From Zoroaster sp. YZ-2022 (Eukaryota > Echinodermata > Asteroidea > Forcipulatida > Zoroasteridae), in NCBI GenBank assembly GCA_029582265.1, contig CM055816.1:89805204-89869203 (forward strand): DNA of 64,000 nt, given 5' to 3'. Below the pieces are notes generated by a model that saw nothing but the letters and a program-made list of their open reading frames with translations, did no database searches and was not told the origin of the DNA. The position numbers were made by a program, and so were the translations under genes. Numbering within the stretch: position 1 is the stretch's first letter; each line of letters starts with the position of its first letter. This document shows positions 1-10,292 of this stretch, one piece after another.

Positions 1-394
1 CGCAACTTGGGGACAGGGGGATGCCAATCTTTTTAGCAATGCCTTCTACCACAGCCTTTTTTTACGTGGCGATGGAAGGGAATAGAGGGACTTTCTGATT
101 GCTTTCCCTAGAGATTGAGGACACCTGTAAGCTTTCTTAGGCGATTTTGAGATCGTCTTGGGGGATGTCTGATTAATGTCTTTAACAGGTTTGGGTTTAC
201 ATGTAGCTCTTGATGTCCTCTTTCTCAGTGATGCTGCTTGCCTGTATCTCAGCTTCTCTTTGTCAGTCATGACAGCTACTCTTTTCTGTCTTGCCTTTTC
301 TACTCTCACTTTCTGCTTACTTGAACCCAGGATCACATGCTTTCTTTGCCCTCCATTTCTGTAGACGTTCAGCAACTGTTGTGGTAGTCTTCAT
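1..394 (-). pseudogene. Broken transposon-associated basic protein (SPRKK-motif family)
   Basis: Reading down from an ATG at 394-392, the frame gives MKTTTTVAERLQKW, then breaks near 315-325. It continues in another frame (KARQKRVAVMTDKEKLRYRQ ... CPQSLGKAIRKSLYSLP, SPRKK) and breaks again at a seven-base T run (57-63 on the + strand). Beyond that the sequence reads KAVVEGIAKKIGIPLS up to the window edge. The order AERxxKxR head, basic coiled middle, SLGKA...LPxSPRKKxAVV tail matches, from memory, a family of uncharacterised proteins common in marine invertebrates and thought to be transposon-linked. I cannot name the element. Two one-base breaks, one in a homopolymer, mean decay or assembly error. 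The gene is also truncated by the window start. Confidence 0.45.
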
Positions 395-481
395 GTTTTA
401 GGTGTATGCTACATGTTAAAATAAATTAAAATTATTTTATAGGCTTACATTGTACATCTAGGGTCCTACTTGTTTGCCTTA

Positions 482-625
482 AGCCCGGTTCATACTTCAC
501 ACGAAAGCGAATGTGAAGAGAATAAGACGTCAAAAGAGTTGAGCACATTTCAACTGGGGTGAAACATTCACTGCAAATTTTTGACATCACGATTCGCTTC
601 GCAGTATATGCTTTCACGTGCCAAG
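482..625. repeat. Possible MITE relic with GTTCATACTTC end
   Basis: The left end carries CCCGGTTCATACTTCA followed by a GCGAA-rich stretch. The right end carries ATTCGCTTCGC plus an imperfect reverse complement (GTATATGCTTTCACG). GTTCATACTTC plus GCGAA inverted ends are, from memory, a common short DNA-transposon pattern in invertebrates. The two ends are divergent and no target duplication is clear. Confidence 0.3.
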
Positions 626-1254
626 TACATCTAGGCCTACGAACATGCCTTTACACCGTGTTTTGGATATTATTATTAGGCCTAACTTGAGTGAAAATAG
701 ATTTCCACAAAAACTTTGTGTACCATAGGTTCAGATTCATGTATAAACATTAAATAAACTACGTCAACAATACAGAACATGAACCTAAGCAACCTAGGCC
801 AACAAACATTGTCACTCTGTGTCTGCAGTAACCTAACGTTAACGTTAGTCATAATTTGTGTTTACAAAAATCATTAGCACAATTTTATTTGTTGTTTTCC
901 AACAAATGTAATGAGAAAAAAAACACATCTTACCTCTTCCAGTTTATGTAGAATTTAAGAAGGTCCACATCATAACACTGAAGTACACGTCAAACGTTGG
1001 GCTACAAGTTCTGGAAACTTCTACTGAAAATCCAAACTACCAACTGTATTGCAAATGTACAATTTGTACATGTGGTGTATGCACTGACACACACACAGCA
1101 TGAATGGAAAATTACTCTTTCTGTGTTGTGATTGGTTGAAAGTTTTGCTACCATGTTGTACAAGCATGATTTAAGTACATGATTAAGTGGACTATTCCAT
1201 TTCATATGGGTATATTTTAACAACAAAGTAGTTGTACATTGCAGTATTTTCTTT

Positions 1255-1302
1255 GTCACACACGTAACAGTCACACACGTAACACAATGTTACGTGTGTG
1301 AC
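1255..1302. repeat. Perfect 15-bp hairpin plus extra direct copy of one arm
   Basis: GTCACACACGTAACA at 1270-1284 is followed by the loop CAA and its exact reverse complement TGTTACGTGTGTGAC at 1288-1302. A direct copy of the left arm, GTCACACACGTAAC, lies at 1255-1268. AT-rich sequence without a gene follows. The hairpin could be a transposon end or a slipped duplication. Confidence 0.6.
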
Positions 1303-1787
1303 ACCTGTTATTTGGGTCATTTCCAAATTGAACAGAATTTATTTATTATTTTTGAAAGCTAATATGAAAGGGGATATCAAACTTATTTTTAATATAAAGT
1401 ATGGGAATTAATTTTGGGATTTTTTTTTAAATATAAAAACTTTGTTTTTTCAACCTCTATTTTACAAAATATAATTTCAACTCAAAAATTTAGTCATGGA
1501 ACTAATTAAAAATACTAAAAATAATTAGTTTTTAGCTTCCACAAAAAAAATGATCCATTTTGGCTTTAATACTTGAAAAAAATACGGCAACATAAATTTT
1601 CCCCAAAAAACCCAGAAAAAATGTTATTTTTACAAACTGTCGTATTTTGTTTAAAAAATGAATTTTTAAATATTTTTTTCAAGAATTAGTAAATTCATAT
1701 AACTGGTCACAAGGAAATAATCACAGGATTGGCCTACACATAGTTTATTTTTTTATGTTTTGGGCTCACTTTCTGGAGAATGGCCCA

Positions 1788-2047
1788 AATCTGTTTTACT
1801 GTGAAATAAATGTAGTTCACAGTAATTTCATGATGACACAACACCGTGAAAATGCCGTGAAAATTACATGAACTTCTTGTGGCAGTTTTGGGGCAGCTCA
1901 TTAATTCTCCAAATCGCCGTGAATTTGCCCTGAAATCACTATGAACATTATTGCCAATATCTGAGAGGACTAGACACCATGAAATTGCCGTGAAATCATG
2001 CTGAACTATTATTTCAGGGCATGTTCAGGGTAAAGTTATTCATAGTG
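1788..2047. mobile_element. CACTA-type MITE, one end lost
   Basis: This copy ends in CAGGGTAAAGTTATTCATAGTG, the reverse complement of the CACTATGAATAACTTTACCCTG end of the complete copy at 45159-45485. The interior is collinear with that copy: short GTGAAAxTGCCGTGAA-type repeats, the phrase GGGCAGCTCATTAATTCT, and ATTGCCAATATCTGAGAGGA. The opposite terminus is missing; homology begins around 1788. Ends beginning CACTA are the hallmark of the CACTA/EnSpm superfamily. There is no coding capacity, so the element is non-autonomous. Confidence 0.65.
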
Positions 2048-3094
2048 TTAATTAACCTTTTTTTTAATACTACAACTTAATCATTCTGAAGATAAAATAA
2101 ATTAAAACTTACAGTTATATGAACTGGCTTGGTCCTACATGTAGTTTAATATGGTGGGCCACACCCAAGGCACGTACAAAAGACCCTTACAGCAGTAATG
2201 TAGATTACATGTTGCCTCACACAGGGCTTGAGTGTGACTGATTCTCTTTTGGCTAGTGCATGTCCAATGCAAAAACAAAACTTACTGAGGCGTATAATCC
2301 CTGCATTCAAGTGGATGCAAGCTAGTAAAAGAAATTTGCATATTTTCCACTGAAAAAGTGGGTGTGGTACATGTAAATTAATTCAAATTTGGATCCTTCT
2401 ATTTTAAACAGAGGGGTGAAAATAAATTAAATTATACAAAAATAATTAACTGTACATGTATGTGCAGCATCAGTCATCTCGTGACAAAAATAATGTACGT
2501 ACATAGTTTGGGAAGTTCTGGGTTTTTTCGGGAACTCTATATAAAAAAAAAAAAAGAAAAAAAAAAGACATTGTTAATGCCCGCAAGTCTTGCGGTTTTA
2601 GGGATTGGCGCTGGAGGCCCTTTGAATCTGCTGACTGCTGGCGGAGCTATTGTTCCCTGGCAAATTGGTTCTTTTGTTTTCCCATACTGGCTTGCTCTCA
2701 AGCCAAGATCTCTCCAGACTCCATAATGAGGATAAACCTGGTCTGATAATAATAATAATAATAATAATTCAAATTTTAGCCTGGTTAAACAATACCAGGT
2801 TCTCACCGGGTTCTCAACGGGCCTGCAAATTGTGCCAGGTTATTTATGCATTTAGGCCTAAAAGTACCCAGAACACCTATCGTGGAAGAGTAGGGGGTTT
2901 ACGCCGGTGTTTCTGGTTCACATAGCAAGCGCCCTTGTTTACAGGTTTCCTCAGGCTTCCGAGCTACAGTACTAAATTGTGCTTTTGAGGCATCCTTGGT
3001 TTCATTACCAGAAATGTATAATAATAATAATAAAAAAAATATATTGAAGAAGTTTGATCGTTTTCATATATTTTTTACATTACTTTAACCCTAA
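2048..3094. other. No gene seen; AT-rich with short microsatellites
   Basis: The stretch contains A-runs at 2540-2568, a (TAA)n tract near 2746-2768 and another near 3019-3032. The short open frames cross these A and T runs and carry no recognisable motif. It may be the 5' flank or intron of the gene whose exons start at 3700. Confidence 0.4.
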
Positions 3095-3426
3095 CCATGC
3101 ACAATGCATGGTTTTTCAGAAAGTTTTACAAAAAGTTAATCTGTTATTTTTTTTCTCCAAGATGCAAAGCAATTCACTGCATTTGATATTCAATGCGTGG
3201 TTTTATGAAATAATTTACAAAAAGTTAATGTATCGTAATAATTCCTTTTATTTTCTCCAAGATGCAAGCACTTCACTTTATTTGATAATCAATGCGTGGT
3301 TTTACGAAATAACTTACAAAAAGTTAATCTATTGTAATAGTTCCTTTTATTTTCTCCAAGATGCAAGCACTTCACTTTATTTGATAATCAATGCGTGGTT
3401 TTACGAAATAACTTACAAAAAGTTAA
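3095..3426. repeat. 99-100 bp tandem repeat, about 3.4 copies
   Basis: GATGCAA recurs at 3161, 3261 and 3360, each followed by a near-identical block (TTCACT...ATTTGATA, AATGCGTGGTTTTA, AAATAA..TTACAAAAAGTTAA). The last two units are almost identical and the first ones more diverged. Because 99 is a multiple of three, a frame stays open through the array and gives a 224-codon open frame from 3054. That frame is low-complexity and probably not a gene. It lies just upstream of the first supported exon. Confidence 0.8.
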
Positions 3427-3569
3427 CCGCGTATACGTGCATCATGTTTTTCACTAGTTGGCAAAAAAAAATAAAAAATTACAAAAAAAAGTATGGGAAA
3501 TTTGGTCTGGTTCCAATAATCGCGTATACGTGTATCATGTTTTTCAATGGTTGGCAAAAAACAAGATTT

Positions 3570-3601
<32 letters not shown>

Positions 3602-3699
3602 AAACCTCACTGCACCGATTTTGAAGCCGACCTGTGACCAGAAACTGGAGACTTTTTTGGGGGGGCCTAATATTTATCTGTTTCATTATTTTTTTTCAG

Positions 3700-6600
3700 T
3701 TGATTTCATACGGTCTGTCATTCATTAAGTTCCATTCACCGCAAGAGAACAATGAAGAACCTACCTCATCTACATGTAGTCAGGCTGAACAACAGTCACA
3801 AGTAGGTATAAATTTCATATCCAACAATATGAATTGATAAAGTAATTAAAGTTTGTCGCAGGGTCTATACCACAGGATAAAGACAGGGGGGGGGGTCATG
3901 GCAGCTGGTGATAAAGGACCGGGCCAAAATGCCTTAGGCAGGACCGTAGAAAAGGCATAACCTCTAGGGGAGGGAGGCCAACTGACTTAAGGGAGGAGGG
4001 CAAAAGTCATGGTACAGGCAAGCCATTGAGAAGCCCGGCCAGGCCCCCAGCTGCCTGGCCTAATCTGTTTTTTGTGAGTCCTAATCCTGTAATCATATGT
4101 TACCTGGACTTCTGGAGGGCTTAGTCCAGCCAAGTTTAGCTCATTATAATGGCTGTGAACAAAAGACAGCTGCGAACAAAAGACAGCTGTGAACAAAAGG
4201 CAGCTGTGTAGTCAGTCAAGTCTGCGGTAACAATAACAGCTATTTTAGATCTATTCATTAGTAAAAGGTCTTTTGTGCTCAGCTATGGGATCATAGGCCC
4301 CTAGGCCTGGGCAAAGCCTGGCCTGACCTGACCTGGCCTGGCCCTGGCCCTGACCAGGCTTCTCAAAGGCTTGCCTGTACACGTATCACGAGTTTGGCCC
4401 TTTTCAGCTTTCAGAAGTGACCAACAAAAGCGAACTACTTCAGAAGTACATACATGCTATGCAAATGAATTTGAGATTTATTGTGATGCTTGTAGAAGGT
4501 TACAAACCTGTGGTTATTGGCTCTAAAGCAATCATGTATGAATGAAAACAAAAAATAATCACGATACTATCGAAAATTGCGATATATGTTTGCTGATATG
4601 TCGTGGATGAAACAAAATCGATATCACCCAAGCTTAAGGGAGAGTGAGAAACTCTGGAGGGTGAGGCATAAGCAGAAATTGTGAGGGGGCAGGACTATAT
4701 TTCCCCCAAAATTAAATCACTTTAAACAAAAAACAAGCCTGTTTCAATGGCTTCATTTGGTGGTTTTATTTAGCTGACTGATTCTCGATTTTCAGACTGA
4801 AAAGTCAATATAGAGGATGCTTTGTAAGAGAACTACTGCCTGATAAAGTTTAACATGATTATTGCTTTTCTTTCAGACTGCCAACAAACTTGGAAAGTTC
4901 AGATTGAAAGAAGAAACCAAATCAACCCTTTTAACTGCTGGAAGTTTCTTTAAACAGAGAAGCATCACAAAAACAGAGCAAGCACCTCTCACCGGTCAGT
5001 ACTTTTTACCCAGCTTGATTTGTCAACAGTTGACCACTGACAATCCTGACCGTTGCGACCCTTGCGACCCTTACCAACCTGACTATCTCACTGGTATGTG
5101 GTTTTACCTAGCTTGATTGGTCAACAGTTGACCACTGACCAACCTGCCTGCTAAGATCATTGCCAACCTGACCATTACCAACCTGACTATCTCTCACTGG
5201 TATGTAGTTTTACCTAGCTTGATTGGTCAACAGTTGACCACTGACCAACCTGCCTGCTAAGATCATTGCCAACCTGACCATTACCAACCTCACTGATATG
5301 TAGTTTTACCTAGCTTGATTGGTCAACAGTTGACCACTGACCAACCTGACTATTAAGATCTTTGCCAACCTGACCATTACGACCATTACCAACCTGACCA
5401 ACCCGACTATCTCACTGGTATGTGGTTTTACCTACATGTAGCTTGATTGGTCAACAGTTGACCACTGACCAACCTGACTATTAAGATCTTTGCCAACCTG
5501 ACCATTACGACCATTACCAACCTGACCAACCCGACTATCTCACTGGTATGTGGTTTTACCTACATGTAGCTTGATTGGTCAACAGTTGGCCACTGACCAA
5601 CCTGACTATTAAGATCTTTGCCAACCTGACCATTACGACCATTACCAACCTGACCAACCTGACTATCTCACTGGTATGTGGCTTTTACCTACATGTAGCT
5701 TGATTGGTCAACAGTTGACCACTGACCAACCTGACTATTAAGATCTTTGCCAACCTGACCATTACGACCATTACCAACCCGACTATCTCACTGGTATGTG
5801 GTTTTACCTAGCTTGATTGGTCAACAGTTGACCACTGACCAACCTGACCATTACGACCATTCCCTCTGCAGATATTGTCTGTCAATGTTATAACCACACA
5901 CACAGAACAAGAGCAAGCCTTACCTTTGTTCTTTATACATGTGTTAGTGTTCAATTTAAAAACTGAATATAATGCAATGTATGGGGAAAAAAGGTTGATA
6001 GTGATTACACTGGTCAACAATTTTTTTAAAGTTGTCTGCTTCGGAGATAAAAATGTGCTATTTATTATGGATTTTGATGTGCTGAATTCAAATATGACAA
6101 TTAAAATTGCTGATTGGCTACTGTTTCTAAGATATTTAAGTTTTTACATTTTATGTACTATGTATATGGTGTACATAGCAGATTTTTAATCATGAATTAT
6201 CATATGCTATTCCCATACGTGTACACATGTACATGTAGATCTTGAAAACTAGAGCCAATCAACAATTTTAAGCATCATTTCCATTCTCAGTGACCCATAA
6301 TTCGTCAAGTTTGACGTCATTTGTTTCGGAAGCATTTTGGCTGTAGACCAGTGAATTATTAGCCAGACTAAGATGCAATGTGTGTGTATAAATGCAACAT
6401 TTTGTATGCCATAATTGTATCATTTGTGGAGTCGAATCCACTGATATTGATTTCCTCATTGCTGGTATCTGTAGGTGCTGCTGCAGTCCGAGCAGCAGCA
6501 ACATTAGCGGCAGCATCTCTATCCACCTCAGTGACAACCTCACAAGCATCTGTATCCTCAGCAACAGCAACAACTAACCAGGTAAATGGTATGCGACAGT

Positions 6601-7054
6601 TAGGGAGGAGAGCCAAAGTCATGGTACAGCCAAGCCTTTGAGAAGCTCGGCCATGCCTGGGCTACCTGGCCTCCTAATTGTCTTTTTGAGTCCTAATCCT
6701 GTAACATATATCTCGATAACTTAAAGGTTCTCGATATCGTAATCGAATAAAAACAAAAAAGGTATCGCGATATTCGATATTATCGTGTTATCGCCCAAGC
6801 TTATGTCCACCCTATTTCCCAATCCTGACTTATATTCTGTCCCCAGATCAGACCATCAAATAATTCCACAAACAGACAACTTGACACACAGAGTGACAAA
6901 CCCCACAAGGCAATCCAGAAGAGAAGGCTATCTGATAACGATGTGGCTCCATCTCAGAGACAAGGAGGCAATACACAGACAGCGGCTTCAAGGAGGAGCA
7001 GTGCCGATAAGGAGGAGAGGAGGACTACAGCCCCGCCCTCCAAGAAGAGTAGGG
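3700..7054 (+). CDS. Unrecognised host-type gene, four internal exons
   Basis: Exons are 3700-3801, 4877-4994, 6475-6581 and 6847-7054. All acceptors follow pyrimidine tracts ending in AG (for example TTTTTTTTCAG, CTTTTCTTTCAG, TGTCCCCAG). The donors are GTAGGT, GTCAGT, GTAAAT and GTGAGT. Phases match at every junction: 0 to 0, then 1 to 1 (a shared Gly codon), then 0 to 0, and the last exon ends in phase 1. The frame is open throughout, which chance would rarely give. The encoded segment (about 178 residues) is hydrophilic. It contains LGKFRLKEETKS, an Ala/Ser/Thr-rich exon (VRAAATLAAAS), and a basic Ser/Arg-rich exon with KAIQKRRLSDND and SKKSR, suggesting a nuclear, disordered protein. I recognise no domain. 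The first and last coding exons were not found; the Ngaro element begins 36 bases after the last donor. Confidence 0.6.
3991..4383. repeat. Foldback repeat inside intron
   Basis: The left arm, from about 4008 (CATGGTACAGGCAAGCC, then TTGAGAAGCCCGGCCAGG), is mirrored by 4345-4383 (CCTGACCAGGCTTCTCAAAGG, then CTTGCCTGTAC). The middle has AACAAAAGACAGCTG repeated three times (4158-4207) and a run of CTGGCC words. A diverged copy of the left part lies at 6599-6712 in another intron of the same gene. It is non-autonomous with no coding. Confidence 0.6.
4995..5862 (+). repeat. Minisatellite, eight units of about 97-130 bp
   Basis: The core GATTGGTCAACAGTTGACC recurs at roughly 5016, 5113, 5219, 5320, 5450, 5572, 5700 and 5815, separated by blocks of AACCTGAC/CATTACGACC words whose number differs between units. 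Each core contains the interrupted palindrome GTCAAC-A-GTTGAC. Units also carry CTCACTGGTATGTGGTTTTACC, which resembles the exon-2/intron junction just upstream (CTCACCGGTCAGTACTTTTTACC). The array therefore seems to have grown from the splice-donor region itself and stays within the intron. Confidence 0.85.
6599..6805. repeat. Second copy of the intronic dispersed repeat
   Basis: AGTCATGGTACAGCCAAGCC, then TTGAGAAGCTCGGCCATGCC and GAGTCCTAATCCTGTAA, match 4008-4095. The following ATCGATA/TCGATAT-rich segment and CACCCAAGCTTA-like end match 4560-4640. Both copies lie in introns of the same gene. Confidence 0.5.
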
Positions 7055-7090
7055 GTGAGTTGGTAAACTCTAAGGGCAGACAAAGCTCAA

Positions 7091-7238
7091 TTTCATGCTA
7101 CTTCGCTGCGCTCATACGCATGAAAAACAGTTTGGTTATACAGAACGTCCAGGAATAACACACCGGATGCAATAATTTTGATTCAGAGTTTTATTATACA
7201 TAATAGGGAGTTGGCCTGCGCACAACCACGCGGGCTGT
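7091..7238. repeat. Ngaro terminal repeat A1
   Basis: It begins TTTCATGCTACTT and contains CAGTTTGGTTATACAGAACG and TTATACATAATAGGGAGTTG. It is matched in direct orientation by 10147-10290, with a few substitutions and small indels. The first 36 bases have inverted ends, TTTCATGC...GCATGAAA, the kind of short palindrome a tyrosine recombinase could recognise. Confidence 0.85.
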
Positions 7239-7457
7239 CCACATACATAACGGCATCTGCTGTGGGTTAATCTAACAAGTACATAGAAAAAAAAAGACAT
7301 TAATGTTTACAAGGCATCTGCCGAAGTTACATCTGAAAATTGACAATACTCCGTTACCACAGTTTCCACCTTTGGATCCTACCCCAATGGGGTATGCTAG
7401 CACCCCTTCTGGGGAAAACGTCAAATGTCTCCAACTTCACAATTGAGGATCAGTAAA

Positions 7458-8407
7458 TTAATTATTCTTGAATGAATCTCGCATCATAACAGCTTTTGCA
7501 ACAGATAAGCGTTGCTGTGTTTCACGTAGCACATATCTGTTTTTTGCTCTAGTCGTCTTCCAACGACCGTGCTGGAGGATAAGTTCTTCTGGCACCCCTT
7601 GGTTAGCAAGGTGAGATGCACCTCCTGCCCTTAGGCTGTGCAAACCGTAATCTGTGACTTGTTCGACTCCAATTTCTTTAAGAGCTTCTAAAAAGAGCTC
7701 ACGGCAACGTGTATAACTCAATGGTCTATTCTGGGTGTGTTTATACGTCTTGGTTTTTGAACAAAAAGTTAGAGTAGTAAATATAAACTTGTCGTCACCA
7801 AAAGAAATTCCCGATTTATCTAAAAATGCCTTCAGTATGGTTACTGGTGAGTAAAGATCGCTAGTGTCGTAGACATAACCAAAATCCCCTTCTCTAAAAA
7901 CATCCGTCTTGGATTTGGGGATAAAAATCCTTAAGCCCTGTTTGTTAGGTAAAACTGAAATATGGTTAGCTTTGAGACCCAACATCTCATTATGTCTGAA
8001 TAATAAGGCGTATTTTAGAGATACATAACAGGCAGTGCGAAGCTGCATAAGTGTACTATGATGGATTGTAACTGACTTAGGGATAAGGGACACTTTTGAG
8101 CTGGAGGTTTGTGTAAGGCCCTTTTTGCACTTGATATGATTTGTTGTGCCAAAGGCGAGTCTACCGGATTCTTTTTTGTATTGGCGAGTGAATGAAACCA
8201 TTTGATGGCTGCAGCAGCACCCGTTACAACACTATCAGATGAGGCGGAAGCTTTCAATTCACAAAGATATTTCGCCAAAACTTCGTCGGCTATGGGGAAT
8301 TTATTCGGATATCTATGTGAACGAAGCCATCGAATAAATTGGCGGCATTTGTACATGTATGTGTTTATAGTGCCCTCCGATTTGCCCAGAATGGCATCCA
8401 AAATCAT
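7458..8407 (-). pseudogene. Tyrosine recombinase (integrase-like) of Ngaro element
   Basis: Two overlapping frames make one protein. 8407-8015 gives the SAM-like core-binding domain (GTINTYMYKCRQFIRWL). 8201-7458 gives the catalytic domain: first Arg in LLFRHNEMLGL, HSLRAGGAS as the H-x-x-R box, then HGRWKT and the Tyr nucleophile in NRYVL. The frame changes near 8050, where the two frames overlap, so a single-base break is present. The enzyme would insert circular cDNA by site-specific recombination, which is why no target duplication is expected. All four catalytic positions are visible, so only the frameshift argues against function. Confidence 0.85.
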
Positions 8408-8494
8408 CTGATTTCTTGACCCCTTAAGCCAGTTGGGAAAGTTTCTCCAGAAGGGTTGGTCGAGGATAACCTGCAGAAAAATTGTTGCAAAACA

Positions 8495-8954
8495 TTATTG
8501 GATTGTTTGGAATTGGAGTGTTGCAGCTGCAACAATGTCCTCAAAATTTGGGGAACCAAACAGGGAATTAGTATTCCTACCATGTTTAAGTGCTAAATTA
8601 CCGGGCATTGTAATCATATCCTTAATATGTGGCCGAAATTTTGTCCAGAGTAAAGGCCACCACAACCGAGTGCAAATCCCGAACCGTACAGAAGGGTAAA
8701 TGCAGCAAGTGGTAAATACAGTATTTGAGTTTGTCAATGCGCTTGTTAGTGATCTTGAGGGTGCTGTGGGTGGAGTCCCAAGTCATACCCAACCAAACAA
8801 GGGAGGTTTGGGGCGACCATGTGCATTTGCTTATATTATAAATAAAGCCGGCACGCTGTAAGTCTGATCGGACGTGATCTGAAATTTGCCTAGCCAGATC
8901 TAGGTATTTCTCTACAGAGTTTTGGGCCTGGGGAACTACAAAAAAAGCCATCAT
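8495..8954 (-). pseudogene. RT thumb/connection and RNase H remnant of Ngaro element
   Basis: The frame 8954-8622 continues RT after the active site (LDLARQISDHVRSDL, TSLVWLGMTWDS), the thumb region of DIRS/Ty3-type enzymes. A second frame (8737-8495) carries WPLLWTKFRPHIKD. An RNase H domain should follow, but only a short tail (QPFWRNFPNWLKG, about 8450) precedes the recombinase, so most of RNase H appears deleted. Confidence 0.6.
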
Positions 8955-9770
8955 CTAGATAGACTGCGACCAGAATTCCACAGGAGCGCCAATGTGAAAA
9001 CTAGTGGCTTGAGCATTTTCGTGAATATGAAAGGGGTAGAAGATAGCCCAAAGGGCAAACCCGTGAATTCAAAATATCTTTGTACCCTATCCATGGACCA
9101 AGAGAAGCCCAAAAATTTATGATGCTGGGGGGCAATTTCAATGTGGTGGTATCCCGATTTTAGATCAAATGAGAACAATAATGAGTTAGGGGAGAAATAC
9201 TGCAACCCCAATTTTCCAATCATCTATTTTAAATTGTTGAGTTCTGACAAAATTTATTCAACATGCTTAGATCCAGAATTAGTCTCTTTTTGTTCTCGTT
9301 TTTATGCACGAGACCGATATGAGACTCACAACATAGGAGGGAGAGGTGGTTTCTTTGATTCTTCCCGATGACAATAATTCTAGTACCGAATGTAGTGACA
9401 AATTCATGATAACATGAGCCGACGAATTATTAGAAAGTGCCATGTAAGGTGGGTTTTCGATAAAGGGAATAAAATAACCCTTGGAAATAATTGACGTGAT
9501 CATAACATGAGCACCAATTAGGGACCAAAAATCAATACGTGATTTTAATCTTCCTTTTACATGAATGTCGTCCGAGATCAACTGGGGGCAAAAAGTATCA
9601 CATTGTACCTGTATAACATCTTCGAATTTATCAAGAAATCGAGGTTGAGTGCGATCCTGGTCCTGCTCAAGAGGTAGTCTGTCCGTCGGGTCCCTTGGCA
9701 AGTTGGGTGGTAGTGGCTGCGATGGAGGGCAGCAGAGGTCTGGGTTGGGCGGATAACTGGGAGAATCCAC
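8951..9770 (-). pseudogene. Reverse transcriptase fingers/palm of Ngaro element
   Basis: The 9770-9279 frame holds the N-terminal RT region: KGRLKSRIDFWSLIGA, then GYFIPFIENPP and LELLSSGRIKE, an order I know from DIRS/Ngaro polyproteins. The 9223-8951 frame holds palm motifs FDLKSGYHHIEI and GLPFGLSSTPFIFTKML. The catalytic box YLDD lies at about 8953-8964 in yet another frame. At least three frame changes are needed to read it, one between 9279 and 9223 where KRLILDL is also shifted. Catalytic Asp residues are present but the gene is broken. Confidence 0.8.
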
Positions 9771-9975
9771 CTCTCCTTGGGAAGTCGAAGAATGGAGTTG
9801 TTCTAGCTCTTTGTCTGAATTGCCACATACTGTTATTGGTGGTGTTGAAGGGGCAGTTGTTGGCCCAGTGTCCCTGCATGCCGCAGGAGTAACAGCTGTT
9901 AACAGGTGACACGCCTGTCAGAAAAAAAGAGAAAACACTGAGAATTTTGGGGGTGGGAGGGTGGGTTGATAGCAC
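9667..9975 (-). pseudogene. Gag C-terminal CCHC zinc knuckle
   Basis: CYSCGMQGHWANNCP is a canonical CCHC nucleic-acid-binding knuckle, followed by an Arg/Phe/Pro-rich tail. It overlaps the RT frame by about 100 bases in a different frame. Just upstream in coding direction, a pyrimidine run ends in TTTTTTTCTGACAG, which resembles a 3' splice site, and no start codon is evident. Confidence 0.7.
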
Positions 9976-10146
9976 AAGAAGGTCGATACAGGGTGGACAT
10001 ACAGCGTGTGCCAGAACCTGAAGTGGCTATTGTGCCTGGTTGAATGCATTATATAGGCTAGGGTGGAATGTGGTATATGAAAGGAATGAGGGATAATAGG
10101 GGAATTACGTCATCACACCTGGGCTAACTGCCTAACAAAACTACAT
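9966..10146. repeat. Ngaro repeat B1
   Basis: It runs from TTGATAGCACAAGAAGG to GCCTAACAAAACTACAT and is almost identical to 10854-11039. It joins directly to repeat A2 at 10147. Differences from B2 are small indels such as GGGTGGAC versus GGGAGTGGAC. Confidence 0.85.
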
Positions 10147-10290
10147 TTTCATGCTACTTAGCTGCGTTCATACGCATGAAAACAGTTTGGTTATACAGAA
10201 CGTCCAGGAATAACACACGGATACAATAATTTTGATTCAGAGTTTTATTATACATAATAGGGAGTTGGCCTCAAGCACAACCACGGGCTG
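10147..10290. repeat. Ngaro repeat A2
   Basis: This is a direct repeat of 7091-7238, from TTTCATGCTACTT to CCACGGGCTG. Changes include CTTCGCTGCGCTC in A1 versus CTTAGCTGCGTTC here. Confidence 0.85.
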
Positions 10291-10292
10291 AA

